A DNA stretch of 64,000 bases from Pectobacterium versatile (GTDB lineage Bacteria > Pseudomonadota > Gammaproteobacteria > Enterobacterales > Enterobacteriaceae): NCBI RefSeq assembly GCF_020166435.1, contig NZ_JAINZP010000001.1, forward strand, positions 434,001 to 498,000. Direction: 5' to 3'. Below the pieces are notes generated by a model. The model saw only the letters and a list, made by a program, of their open reading frames with translations, ran no database searches and was not told the origin of the DNA. Position 1 is the stretch's first letter; every line of letters starts with the position of its first letter. The position numbers and the translations under genes were made by a program. Of the stretch, positions 32,250 to 41,139 are shown piece by piece.

Positions 32250-35200
32250 TTATTCAGAAGATGATTCCTTTTCGTAAGGTGTTACTCCTGCCACATCCAC
32301 AGTATAATTAAGCGTAGGCAACTCATCTCCATACCACCTACCGATTTTTACAGTGTATTTGTCAGTAATAAAAAGACCGTCAAAATTCACAGAGTCAGAA
32401 AACGTAACGTTTGCTGGGATAGTTCTTACGTTCCTTTTTTGCTCAGATAAAGGTGTGTCTGTAAATTTTATTGTATGGCCCCCTCCTAGTGCTGGTCCTA
32501 TTCCCCCTGTGCCCTTATATTCTCGACATGCATAAAAAGTAATAGTATTATAACCTTCTAGAGGCTGACCTGGTTTTGTTAATTTAATTATGTCGCTTAA
32601 TTTTTTTTCTCCTGCAAGATCATTGACTGCTGAGAAATCCACTTTGAAATCCTGGCTAGAATAAATTCTATTATCTTTTACCGCAGCAATATATTCTATA
32701 TCTGGAGTTCGCTCATAATTTTTTATTCTATAATTTTTCACCTTTTCTATATCAGTAACACCCCGTTTTGCATTCAGAGTCTCAATACCATCTGAACTTA
32801 TACGAGTATATATTTCTGGATATCTACCGGGCATAAATAATGATTCGGTGGCCGATTTTCCAAATTCTTTTTGAGCTTCAAGTAACTTTTCTTTGTCTGG
32901 ACCCAAAAAAATAATTTTTTTCCCTTTAGGTATTGAATTAAGTGAAAGATCATTGTCATATGGTGTATACCACCCGTGAGAGCTCAATACTAGTGTACTA
33001 GCTCTATTTTTTTTCTCAGTCCATACTTTAAATGGTCCATGATTTTCTTCAATTACATCTATTTTTTGTATTTTGTCAAGCTCCGATAATTTATTTTTTG
33101 CTATCTCTGTGCGAGTCTGAATTTCAGTCATTCCTACATGATTGTATCTCTGTCTAGAATATTCTCTATAATTGTTTAAAGCATCTTTATAATCTTCTTC
33201 ATTACTGAAATCTCCTCTTCTTGGCTTTTTTATTTTATCGCCATTTCCTTTAGTATTTGATTCTCTATTAAGGTTGTTATTAGTGTTAAATATGATGCTT
33301 TGTCTTGGGAGATGTCTAATCCTAACTCTCGAACTTGAGATTTTTGAAATGCTTAAAATTAACTCGATTAAGACTAAGCTACTAACTAGCTTATAAAGTT
33401 TTTCCTGTGGTTTTTTTTTCTCTATTTCTATGTCTTGTTTTAAATAATACGCGAGTGATTGAGTTTTATCTCGCAGGGTAAATTCCCCTAATGGTTTTTC
33501 TTTATTTTCATTTATATTTACACTCACTCCCGGATTAGGGGATAACCCCATCCCCACGCCTAGAGAATAACAAAAATGCTGAGCAACTTCATGCAATATG
33601 CTATTTCCAGGTATTGATGTGAACTTTATCATTTTATGAATAAGATATTCATATATGTCTTGATTATTCATTAGTCTGTTGCCGTGGCTGTCTCTTTTGT
33701 TAAGTCTTGAGCTGTTAAAACGTTCCAATGAACTTATCCCGAGAATATATAAAGCGTAAGCCAAAAGAGATTTTCGTGCCTGGTATGCAGCATCATAAGT
33801 TACGTCATACATTTTGGGAATATTTTGCAGGTCATATACTACACTTTCAAGTAAACGTCCAGCAAAAATTTCTTCATAAGGAGGGTAATAACTCCCTTCT
33901 ACAGCAATGGATTTTATACATAAAGGTCTAAATTCAATATCGATGCTATTATTAAGTAATTTGTTTAAATGATGCAACTCTAGCTTCAGTTCTTCTCTTC
34001 GTGAAAATTTTGACTCATCTGATTTATATGTTGCATATAGCTCCTCCGAAGCTATGCGGATTTGGGATAGAACTAAAGGTATGTTTTCCCTCATTCCGGA
34101 AGAATATCCGGAAATTGCTTTTTTGTAATTATGATAAGTATCATAAAATTTCATTTCATCAGGTGAATTTCCTCTTTTCTCTAAAAATGGAGCTAATTCT
34201 ACTGGGGGAGTCTCTGCTGTAACCATATTATAGATGTCAAAATTAATTCCATCTTCAATGTTCTCATTAATAATTATTGTCACTTTGTTCAATGAAAAAT
34301 TACCCAGCCTAGGGTATTTATTCAATTCTTCTGTTCCTGCTAATACAATGTTTTGAACAGCTAAAAAGCAACTTATTAAGTCATAATCATCTAGTGATTT
34401 ATATTTTTCATTTTTCATTGTGTAATTTTTTAATCCACTGAATGAATTATTCAGCTCGTTTATAATGCCGTCATTTTCGATGCTTATATGTCTTTTAGAC
34501 ATAATTTCAGTATAATCACCTCTCTGCTGAAAGCTCTCGTGAGTTTTATCTTTATCGTAAGGAAACATTATTTCTACATCATGCGGGACTGTAGTATCAG
34601 GAGATTCGGCTCCCCGCTTATTTATTTCTTTTTCTACTGATTTCCGGTTAGCCCACAACAGTGTTCCCCCAATGGCTGCCCCAGTCAAGCTCGCAGCCGC
34701 AGTGATTCCAATTGCAATGGTCGTTTTACTTTTCAGGGCCTGTATATATGACGTTGCCACTGGTACAGCGACTGTCGTCACCACCAAGGGCAGTAACGTA
34801 TCTTCGCCACCTCGGCTTGTTACTGATGAGAAGCCCTGTGTTTCTGATATATCGGTGTGTACATGTATGCTCTCAGCCGCTTTCCTGAGTGGTTCAGGAT
34901 AAGCAATGCCGTCACATTTCGTATTAAAGTGAGTGGCAGTTACGACCTTTTCGCTTGTGTGCTGGCAGGTTTCAGTTTTCTGAGTCGCACAGTACAATAG
35001 GTCTGAAAGACCACTTTCCTGCCGGAGTTTGTTCACAGCCAGAAAATGCGCTTGCTCAGGGACAGAGAGAGGGGCGTTTTTTCTGAGCGCGGGCCTGTTC
35101 TGTATCATCGCCTGGGTGTAAGCCTCAGGAGTGGCCGTTGAATTTGACGAAAATGTGGTGAGCCGTAGTGCGGGGGAAGAGCAGGGAGCTGCGACATCGC

Positions 35201-35996
35201 ATATATCTCCGGTCATTTCCACTAGGGTATCGACTTCAAAAGCGGGAACGCGTCGGGATGGTTCGGTATTTTCCGACATTTCTCTGAGGGACAGAGGACT
35301 ATGCGCCATATTTTCCAGCTCAGTCCAATAATAGCTAGCGCGAATAAAAACATTAGCCATAAAGGCCGGAACTTTCAGTGGAGCACGCTGTGGAGGCCCC
35401 TCGTCTTTCATCCAACGCTTGGCCACAATGGCCGTAATCGCTAGGGCTGTAAACAGGTGAGTGGAAGTGTGATTTTCCCCGTTGCCCAGAAACTGTTGCA
35501 GGAAAGTTTCATTAGTCCAGTCAGCAACTGTATCCCAGATAAAAGCTGCCAGACGGGAAACGATATTAATATTATTAGGTAGGTACCATGATGCTACTCC
35601 GAGGGCGTGCAGTGCTGCGGCATCAATATTTCTTCGCTCGGTAATCGCGGTATACAGACTGTCTGCTGCGATAACGAGACTGGTTGGGAGACCAGGAAGT
35701 ATTTTCGAAAGGCAGGCAGACAGCATTTTGCTCTCCCCGTATTCCCCTAGGGCACGGATAAGCTGCTGAACACCGCGAAGGCAGTCTTCCGTGAACGGGA
35801 CTCGGGAATCGGCGGCTTCGCCAGCAGATTTTCGGTCAGGCTGATGACGGCCACAGGCGTCAAACCAGCTATCTTCTATTTCAACGTGGTCGATGGCGTC
35901 AAACCAGATATCCTGCTCTTGCGGATTTGAACTACTCTCAGCTATCGGTGTTCTGCTGACCAATGAGGAGCCAGTAATTGAATTAGGAGGTAACAT
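32250..35996 (-). CDS. Giant effector/toxin-like protein, unknown family
   Basis: A 1248-residue protein with no N-terminal secretion signal. The N-terminus is Ser/Pro-rich (MLPPNSITGSSLVSRTPIAE) and has a short tandem motif, IWFDAIDHVEIEDSWFDA. Two hydrophobic segments lie at about 402-447. From about residue 470 the DNA becomes much more AT-rich. A zinc-protease-like HEVAQH is at 802-807. The C-terminal 250 residues have SSHGWYTP (His1007) and FYACREY (Cys1157), which look like a caspase/clan CD His-Cys pair or an Stv-type adhesin/toxin fold. These assignments are inference. The start is uncertain: ATG at 35996 or GTG at 36005. It stands alone, without an obvious chaperone or immunity gene. 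The 349-base gap below it holds only the Fur box. Confidence 0.8.
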   Translation of the reverse strand: MLPPNSITGSSLVSRTPIAESSSNPQEQDIWFDAIDHVEIEDSWFDACGRHQPDRKSAGEAADSRVPFTEDCLRGVQQLIRALGEYGESKMLSACLSKILPGLPTSLVIAADSLYTAITERRNIDAAALHALGVASWYLPNNINIVSRLAAFIWDTVADWTNETFLQQFLGNGENHTSTHLFTALAITAIVAKRWMKDEGPPQRAPLKVPAFMANVFIRASYYWTELENMAHSPLSLREMSENTEPSRRVPAFEVDTLVEMTGDICDVAAPCSSPALRLTTFSSNSTATPEAYTQAMIQNRPALRKNAPLSVPEQAHFLAVNKLRQESGLSDLLYCATQKTETCQHTSEKVVTATHFNTKCDGIAYPEPLRKAAESIHVHTDISETQGFSSVTSRGGEDTLLPLVVTTVAVPVATSYIQALKSKTTIAIGITAAASLTGAAIGGTLLWANRKSVEKEINKRGAESPDTTVPHDVEIMFPYDKDKTHESFQQRGDYTEIMSKRHISIENDGIINELNNSFSGLKNYTMKNEKYKSLDDYDLISCFLAVQNIVLAGTEELNKYPRLGNFSLNKVTIIINENIEDGINFDIYNMVTAETPPVELAPFLEKRGNSPDEMKFYDTYHNYKKAISGYSSGMRENIPLVLSQIRIASEELYATYKSDESKFSRREELKLELHHLNKLLNNSIDIEFRPLCIKSIAVEGSYYPPYEEIFAGRLLESVVYDLQNIPKMYDVTYDAAYQARKSLLAYALYILGISSLERFNSSRLNKRDSHGNRLMNNQDIYEYLIHKMIKFTSIPGNSILHEVAQHFCYSLGVGMGLSPNPGVSVNINENKEKPLGEFTLRDKTQSLAYYLKQDIEIEKKKPQEKLYKLVSSLVLIELILSISKISSSRVRIRHLPRQSIIFNTNNNLNRESNTKGNGDKIKKPRRGDFSNEEDYKDALNNYREYSRQRYNHVGMTEIQTRTEIAKNKLSELDKIQKIDVIEENHGPFKVWTEKKNRASTLVLSSHGWYTPYDNDLSLNSIPKGKKIIFLGPDKEKLLEAQKEFGKSATESLFMPGRYPEIYTRISSDGIETLNAKRGVTDIEKVKNYRIKNYERTPDIEYIAAVKDNRIYSSQDFKVDFSAVNDLAGEKKLSDIIKLTKPGQPLEGYNTITFYACREYKGTGGIGPALGGGHTIKFTDTPLSEQKRNVRTIPANVTFSDSVNFDGLFITDKYTVKIGRWYGDELPTLNYTVDVAGVTPYEKESSSE

Positions 35997-36005
35997 AATT
36001 TTCAC

Positions 36006-36501
36006 TTGAATTGGCTAATTGTTACCTTCTTCTATCAGGTTAGAATATTTTTTCTATCAGAAAAGCCCCTTTTTCTCTATAAAACAAATGGATGCAGTAA
36101 ACCTGCGATGGACTATATCCCGTGGCATCCGCCGTTTCGTGGATACTCAATTTCTTAGCCTGCCTGTAGTACAGGATTTTCTGATGTCGTTCATGATCGG
36201 TTTGTTTACCTCAGTATTTACTCAGCGTATGTACCTGTTTTTTGTCGCTGACAAGCCAAAAGATCACGAGCTGAACGCTTTCAGCAGACCGGAAAGCTGG
36301 TCTAGGTAAAATTAAAATACACCGATGTCGGCTAAGCATTGTCTGAAGCCCACGCGTTTCGATATCCAAACTGACCCCATATTCTGCGAGCGCTGGTGTG
36401 TAAGCGGTAAACGTACGATTTTCGGTAGGCTCCTGACGTCACAAAAATGAGGTTTGTGTCAGGAATACGTCAAGTCTGACGGTGAGTTGCCGATTAGTTG
36501 A
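36006..36501. other. Gene-poor upstream region of the giant gene
   Basis: About 500 bases with a weak 96-codon plus-strand frame (36019-36309) that shows no family features. The AT-rich part next to 36006 should hold the promoter of the giant gene; I found no hrp box or other recognised motif. Confidence 0.35.
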
Positions 36502-36642
36502 TATACCCGTCATACTTCAAGTTGCCTGTGCGTTGGCTGCGTTACTCGGCACACTTGCGTGTGCCTCACCCCTTCGGGATCAGCGCAAGCGCTGTTCAAA
36601 ACGTTAACGTTTTGTCATGAAATTCGAATTATTTAGGGTACA
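36502..36642. repeat. Terminal-inverted repeat element, mid-size copy D
   Basis: It begins TATACCCGTCATACTTCAAG and ends GAATTATTTAGGGTAC, with hairpins CACACTTGCGTGTG, AGCGCAAGCGCT and AAAACGTTAACGTTTT inside. It is an internally deleted form of copy A, and its last 45 bases differ from copy A at only a few positions. Confidence 0.8.
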
Positions 36643-36848
36643 AAAGCTGAATCTTGTGTGACTGAAACATTATCACGAACTTTTTCAGTTTTTGTGACTA
36701 GTATCAAATTTGATCGCAAAGCCATAAATGAATAACTTCAGGGTTGATAGTGTTGTAAAGTTAAGCAGATGAAGCAGTTAGGTTTTTACACGCAGGGCGA
36801 GAGCCGGTCTGACGAGCAGCAAAAGAGTAAGGTTGGGGGTAGTCAGTA

Positions 36849-37532
36849 GTGTTAACACGCGATTTTTTGCAGAAAGCAGATTGTAGAACGTCTTTTGGTT
36901 GTATTGAAGAAACCTTACTGCTCACCCCGCAACAGCGGGCTGACTCGTTGGATAGGACGCTGGCGCTCCGGCCAAATAGCTGTCCTGTCTGGGTATTTGG
37001 CTATGGTTCGCTCATGTGGAATCCGGTTTTTGATGCCGAAGAAACCTGTCTGGCCACGTTGGCGGGGTGGCAGCGTGCCTTTTGTCTGCGCCTCACCATC
37101 GGCCGCGGCACACTAACGCAACCGGGGCGGATGCTGGCGCTGAAGCCCGGTGGGCAAACGACGGGACTGGCTTTCCGTCTGCCGGAAACCTCATTGCGTG
37201 AAGACCTGGAGCTGTTGTGGAAGCGTGAAATGCTGACGGGCTGCTATCGTCCGCTCTGGTGTGAACTGCATCGTAAGAACGGCGCACCGCTGACGGCGCT
37301 GGTGTTTGTTTCCGAACCGGAACATCCTCTCAACGAAAATGATACCTGCATTCAGAGCGTTGCACCGCTGATTGCGCGCGCGAGCGGTCCGCTCGGCACC
37401 AATGCGCAATATCTGTTTGCGCTTGAGCAAGAGCTGAAGAATCACGGAACGGAAGATGAAAGCGTGAGCGAACTGGCGCAGCGGGTGCGAATCCTGCAAC
37501 AGTCATGTTCTGCGGCAGCAGGGAGTTGCTAA
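36849..37532 (+). CDS. chaC: Glutathione-specific gamma-glutamylcyclotransferase ChaC
   Basis: A 227-residue ChaC protein; the family cleaves glutathione to 5-oxoproline and Cys-Gly. It contains the signature VWVFGYGSLMWNP and a Glu-containing region (LWKREMLTGCY), and matches E. coli ChaC throughout (xLTRDFLQKADCRTSFGCIEE). It starts with GTG at 36849, which places the N-terminus as in E. coli and follows a TAAGGTTGGGGG stretch. In E. coli it is co-transcribed with chaA and chaB; here it has its own start region after the repeat. Confidence 0.93.
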   Translation: MLTRDFLQKADCRTSFGCIEETLLLTPQQRADSLDRTLALRPNSCPVWVFGYGSLMWNPVFDAEETCLATLAGWQRAFCLRLTIGRGTLTQPGRMLALKPGGQTTGLAFRLPETSLREDLELLWKREMLTGCYRPLWCELHRKNGAPLTALVFVSEPEHPLNENDTCIQSVAPLIARASGPLGTNAQYLFALEQELKNHGTEDESVSELAQRVRILQQSCSAAAGSC

Positions 37533-37559
37533 TAGTGACAGCGGTGAGCGGGAGCATTG

Positions 37560-37587
37560 AGGTGAACGACGAGATCGCCGTTCACCT
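37560..37587. terminator. Bidirectional terminator chaC / DUF481 gene
   Basis: AGGTGAACG (37560-37568) and CGTTCACCT (37579-37587) form a 9-bp stem between two converging genes. Confidence 0.6.
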
Positions 37588-37610
37588 TGAGACAATGTGA
37601 AGCAACTGAC

Positions 37611-38651
37611 TTACCAGCCGACGCCAACACCCATGGTGTACAGCGTGTCGTCAACATTCCCTTGATTATTTTCGATACGGGTACGTGACACTTTCATACT
37701 CATAGAAGACCAGTCGGTCAGCTTGAAGCGCAGGCCCGCATCCGCTTTTAGATAAATTGGCGCGGTGCCGTCAAATGAACGCCCCAATTCACCGTTGGTG
37801 AAGGCTTCAACCGATTTGCTGAACAGGTAGCGGTTGTACGCCCACTTAATCGCACCGGAGTAGAAGTCATCATCGCCCTGATCGCGGTAGACGAAGGTTT
37901 GGGAGTTGACCAGCGACGTCAGTGAGAACGCGCCTAAATCGTTATCCCAGAACTGATAACCGGGACCGAGACCGAAAGAGCGGTTGATTTTAATGCTTTC
38001 AATCCAGTCGCGTTTGTACTGATAACGACCCTGCCAGAACCAGTTCTCATCCACGAACTTATCCAGTGCATATTCGCCAGCCGCATTCTTGGTGCTCTCG
38101 ACTTTATCCTCTTTTGCCAAATGGTAGCTGGCATCAAGGTTGTGTCGCCACGTATCGTGGCGCGCTTTGGTGTTCAGCGTCACATCGTAGTTGTCGGTTT
38201 CTGTCGAGCTTTTCTTGTGCGACATGCCGGCGTCAATGTTGCCTTTCCAGGCTAAATCGGTCACCAGCGGCTTCTGCGCGACGATGGACGTGATTTCGGA
38301 AAGCGGCAATGTTTGCGGGCCAGCGGCTTCGTTAGCCAGCGACGGGTTCGCGACGATGGCTCGGTTTTCGCCTGCTTTGATCGTCGGATACAGTACGCCT
38401 TTTTCGTAGCGTTCGCCTTGAATCACCAGACCATGGTCGGATTCAAAGGTTTTCACCTTGTCCCAGGCAACAGAAATAGAGCCTGCATAGTCGGTGTTGA
38501 TAAAGAGTTTTCCGCCGTCAAGCAGCGTGATTTTCCCTGTGAGCTGGTCGCCATTGGTCAACCAAATGGTGTCAGCGCGGCTCTGTGTTATGCCAGCGGA
38601 GAGAGCGATAACCAGGCTGAGGGAGGATATTGCGTGTTTGGATAGTGTCAT
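37611..38651 (-). CDS. DUF481 outer-membrane beta-barrel protein (YdiY-like)
   Basis: A 346-residue secreted protein: signal peptide MTLSKHAISSLSLVIALSAG..SRA, then a DTIWLTNGDQLTGKI segment typical of DUF481 proteins. A beta-barrel of alternating aromatic strands follows and ends with Trp (YTMGVGVGW), a usual outer-membrane C-terminus. E. coli YdiY is the nearest I recall; it is linked to acid exposure. The start at 38651 is chosen for the signal peptide; the ribosome-binding site is weak. Function is unknown. Confidence 0.82.
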   Translation of the reverse strand: MTLSKHAISSLSLVIALSAGITQSRADTIWLTNGDQLTGKITLLDGGKLFINTDYAGSISVAWDKVKTFESDHGLVIQGERYEKGVLYPTIKAGENRAIVANPSLANEAAGPQTLPLSEITSIVAQKPLVTDLAWKGNIDAGMSHKKSSTETDNYDVTLNTKARHDTWRHNLDASYHLAKEDKVESTKNAAGEYALDKFVDENWFWQGRYQYKRDWIESIKINRSFGLGPGYQFWDNDLGAFSLTSLVNSQTFVYRDQGDDDFYSGAIKWAYNRYLFSKSVEAFTNGELGRSFDGTAPIYLKADAGLRFKLTDWSSMSMKVSRTRIENNQGNVDDTLYTMGVGVGW

Positions 38652-38822
38652 TATTGCCAAGTAAACCGTGGTGACAGGTATTGAGATGTCCGTCAAAGAC
38701 GCACAGCCGTTGATAACGAACCGGTTTAGTCCGGAGCGGCAAACATTAACAGGAATCGGAGCGATGCTCTACCCGAAAACGAAAATTGGTTAGAATGTAA
38801 ATAGTTATAAAAGGAGCTATTG

Positions 38823-38942
38823 ATGATTAACAGCTATAACGCGATATCTGTCACGTTTTGGGTCGGAGGGAAGAGAATTGATCGTATGGGAGATGATTCT
38901 CTCTGGCCTTGGCGGTTTAAGGCCAGAGAGCGTGTGCGATAG
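38823..38942 (+). CDS. Possible 39-residue small protein
   Basis: A short frame starting MINSYNAISVTFWVGGKRID with a strong AAAAGGAG site 6 bases before the ATG and TTATAA upstream. It overlaps a 12-bp hairpin (38899-38930) that probably terminates the converging acyltransferase gene. No family is recognised, and it may be chance. Confidence 0.25.
   Translation: MINSYNAISVTFWVGGKRIDRMGDDSLWPWRFKARERVR
38899..38930 (-). terminator. Terminator hairpin of acyltransferase gene
   Basis: CTCTCTGGCCTT and AAGGCCAGAGAG form a perfect 12-bp stem with an 8-base loop, just after the stop of the minus-strand acyltransferase gene. Confidence 0.6.
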
Positions 38943-38948
38943 ATGGCG

Positions 38949-40226
38949 CTATGCGGTGCGCTGCGTGCGGGATGCGCTGTTGTTGCTAAGGAAACGTGCG
39001 ATTAGGAGCGTCCTTGCGCGGAACACGATTCGTTCCTGGAAAAGAACGCAGAGCGTCACGGTGCTGAGCAGGAAAATGATGTAGCCCGTCATGGATAGCT
39101 GTACCTGACCTGCAGCGGCAATACACTGATCCCAATCGCTGAAGCAGGCCATCGGGTTACCGCGCACCAGTTGTTCCAACGTGCGGAACAGATTGAAGAG
39201 TGGAACATGCAGCGCAAAGATGGAGAGCGAGGCTGCTCCCAGTCGGGGCGACCAGTGCCGCAGCCATTCACTGTCAGGTTCACGCGCCAGCGCACTGAGA
39301 CAGACCAGACCAACCTGAGCCGGCAGGAGCAAACCGTTGTGCAGCAGGAAGTACCAATAGGCCTCACCTTTTGTGAACAACCAAGTGGCGACAAGGAAAT
39401 TGACACCAATAAAGAAGGCGACCGCGTAGCATTGGCCTTTGGTCAGCGGTGAACGATCTTTCTGACGATAATGGCGGAACAGCGCATAGCCTAAAATCCC
39501 AGCCAGGAATTCTGGTAAACGGAAAATCGGCCCACGCTGTAATAATCCGGTGTATGGCATGCCGAACTGCTGCTGCCAAATAACCCAAATCGGCGGCAGC
39601 AAATACAGCAAACAGACGATCCCCATCCACAGCCACGGATGACGGCTGTTTAACAGACGCGGAGCTAACAATGGGAATGCCAGATAGAAAAAGAACAGCG
39701 TAGAAAGCGACCACAGCGGGGCATTGAAGGTCAGGAAATAAGGGTTCCATGCCTGCAACATCAGAACCTGCAATACCCCGTTGAACGCCAACTGAGCATT
39801 TGTCATGTAATGGCGCAGCGTTTCGGGATCGGCCGTAGGATCGTTGGTGTCATAAATGACGAAGCGCGCGCTGGCGACCTGTCCTTCCGGTGGCACGGCC
39901 AGCCACTGCATGAGTGTGACAACGGCAATAGAAGACAGCAGAGCAATGATATGGATAGGATAAAGATTAAAGAAGCGTTTGGCCCAGAACTGGCGAACAG
40001 GCTCACGCAGACGCCCGTCCTTAATGTACACATGTGCTAGCAAAAAACCAGACAGGACAAAGAACGTGCTGGTCGCGAAGAACCCCATGCTGGTGAGTTC
40101 GCTCAAAAAAGGAATGCGCTCACGCTGGGGATAAACGTGGACGGTGTGATAAATCATCACATAGCAGCCGAGCAAAAATCGTAACCATTCCAGGCCGATA
40201 AATCGCTCCTTATTAACCTTCTTCAT
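38949..40226 (-). CDS. Acyltransferase 3 family membrane protein
   Basis: An integral membrane O-acyltransferase of 425 residues with about ten membrane segments. The N-terminal GLEWLRFLLGCYVMIYH carries the family's conserved Arg and His; FVLSGFLLAHVYIKDGR is the second signature. Such proteins acylate surface glycans or periplasmic glucans. No polysaccharide genes are adjacent, so the substrate cannot be named. The ATG at 40226 is chosen over TTG at 40238 because GAGGAAC precedes it. It lies downstream of narL on the same strand but 260 bases away with hairpins between, so it is a separate unit. Confidence 0.85.
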   Translation of the reverse strand: MKKVNKERFIGLEWLRFLLGCYVMIYHTVHVYPQRERIPFLSELTSMGFFATSTFFVLSGFLLAHVYIKDGRLREPVRQFWAKRFFNLYPIHIIALLSSIAVVTLMQWLAVPPEGQVASARFVIYDTNDPTADPETLRHYMTNAQLAFNGVLQVLMLQAWNPYFLTFNAPLWSLSTLFFFYLAFPLLAPRLLNSRHPWLWMGIVCLLYLLPPIWVIWQQQFGMPYTGLLQRGPIFRLPEFLAGILGYALFRHYRQKDRSPLTKGQCYAVAFFIGVNFLVATWLFTKGEAYWYFLLHNGLLLPAQVGLVCLSALAREPDSEWLRHWSPRLGAASLSIFALHVPLFNLFRTLEQLVRGNPMACFSDWDQCIAAAGQVQLSMTGYIIFLLSTVTLCVLFQERIVFRARTLLIARFLSNNSASRTQRTA

Positions 40227-40394
40227 GTTGTTCCTCAACGTTAACTCGGTGTAAAAGCCGAAAAATGCGATTACGGACTAGTTTAGACGAGAGCAACATC
40301 ACATTAATTAAGATAATAGCTATAAATGTCAGTGTCGTTTATTAATCGTTTAGTTTGTTGGGCGGGGTGGTGATATTTTCACCTGTTATGATGG

Positions 40395-40415
40395 CATCCT
40401 CGCTCGCGCGAGGAT
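40395..40415. terminator. Hairpin downstream of narL
   Basis: ATCCTCGC-TCGC-GCGAGGAT forms a stable stem in the 260-base gap after narL; a second hairpin, GGCGCCTGAGCGCC, lies at about 40431. Together they likely end the narXL transcript. Confidence 0.55.
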
Positions 40416-40488
40416 AGTTTTGGTGGGAAGGGCGCCTGAGCGCCTGATCCGTACCGCTGATAATTGCTGTTTTTTTGTTACGGTTTGA

Positions 40489-41139
40489 TTAAATCACTTT
40501 TTCTTGCAATACCCAGACGGCTGCTTCTACCCGTGATTTTAGCTTCATTTTTTTCAACAGGTGTTTGACGTGCACCTTGACGGTACTTTCCGTAATCGTG
40601 AGTTTACGGGCAATCACTTTATTGGATAATCCCTGAGCCAGCAATTTCAGAATATCGCGTTCGCGTGGCGTGAGCAGTTGAATATCTCGGTCGCTGCTGT
40701 GGCGGCTTTCGCGCAGGCTGGCGGCCAGAATTGGCGTCAATGTTTCACTCAGTACCATTTTCCCTGACGCAGCCTGATGCAGCGCAGCCAGTAAATCTTC
40801 CGGCTCCATATCTTTCAGTAGGTAACCATCGGCACCATTTTTCAAGGCATTGACAACATCGTCTTCATGGTTGGATACGCTAAAGACGACAATACGACCA
40901 GACAGCGATTTTTCCCGCAGACGATTCAAAGTTTCCAAGCCATTCATGCCGGGCATGTTCAAATCGAGCAGAATCAAATCCGGGTCCAACTGTTCCGCTA
41001 GCTCGACACCCTGTTCGCCGTGACTGGCTTCACCGGCCACCTGTAATTCTGGGTCCATGCTGATGAGTTGCTTAACACCATTCCGCAACATGGGATGGTC
41101 GTCAATCAGCAGTAGGGTGGCGGCATCTTCGTTAATCAT
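40489..41139 (-). CDS. narL: Nitrate/nitrite response regulator NarL
   Basis: A 216-residue NarL/FixJ-type regulator. The receiver domain has DDHPMLR and phospho-acceptor Asp in [13 protein letters not shown] (about 59). The C-terminal LuxR-type helix-turn-helix is [25 protein letters not shown]. It activates narGHJI and narK and represses alternative respiratory genes. It overlaps the end of narX by 8 bases and is its partner. Confidence 0.97.
   Translation of the reverse strand: MINEDAATLLLIDDHPMLRNGVKQLISMDPELQVAGEASHGEQGVELAEQLDPDLILLDLNMPGMNGLETLNRLREKSLSGRIVVFSVSNHEDDVVNALKNGADGYLLKDMEPEDLLAALHQAASGKMVLSETLTPILAASLRESRHSSDRDIQLLTPRERDILKLLAQGLSNKVIARKLTITESTVKVHVKHLLKKMKLKSRVEAAVWVLQEKVI

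Noticed and set aside
34001-34222. 73-codon frame antisense within the giant gene as a possible immunity gene
   Set aside because: It is a shadow of an AT-rich coding region, lacks a ribosome-binding site and has no independent support.
36006-36130. hrp box for type III control of the giant gene
   Set aside because: No GGAACC-N15/16-CCAC arrangement was found on the coding strand, so type III regulation is not supported.
36019-36309. 96-codon plus-strand frame upstream of the giant gene
   Set aside because: It starts in AT-rich promoter-like DNA, has no ribosome-binding site or family pattern, and its composition varies along its length.
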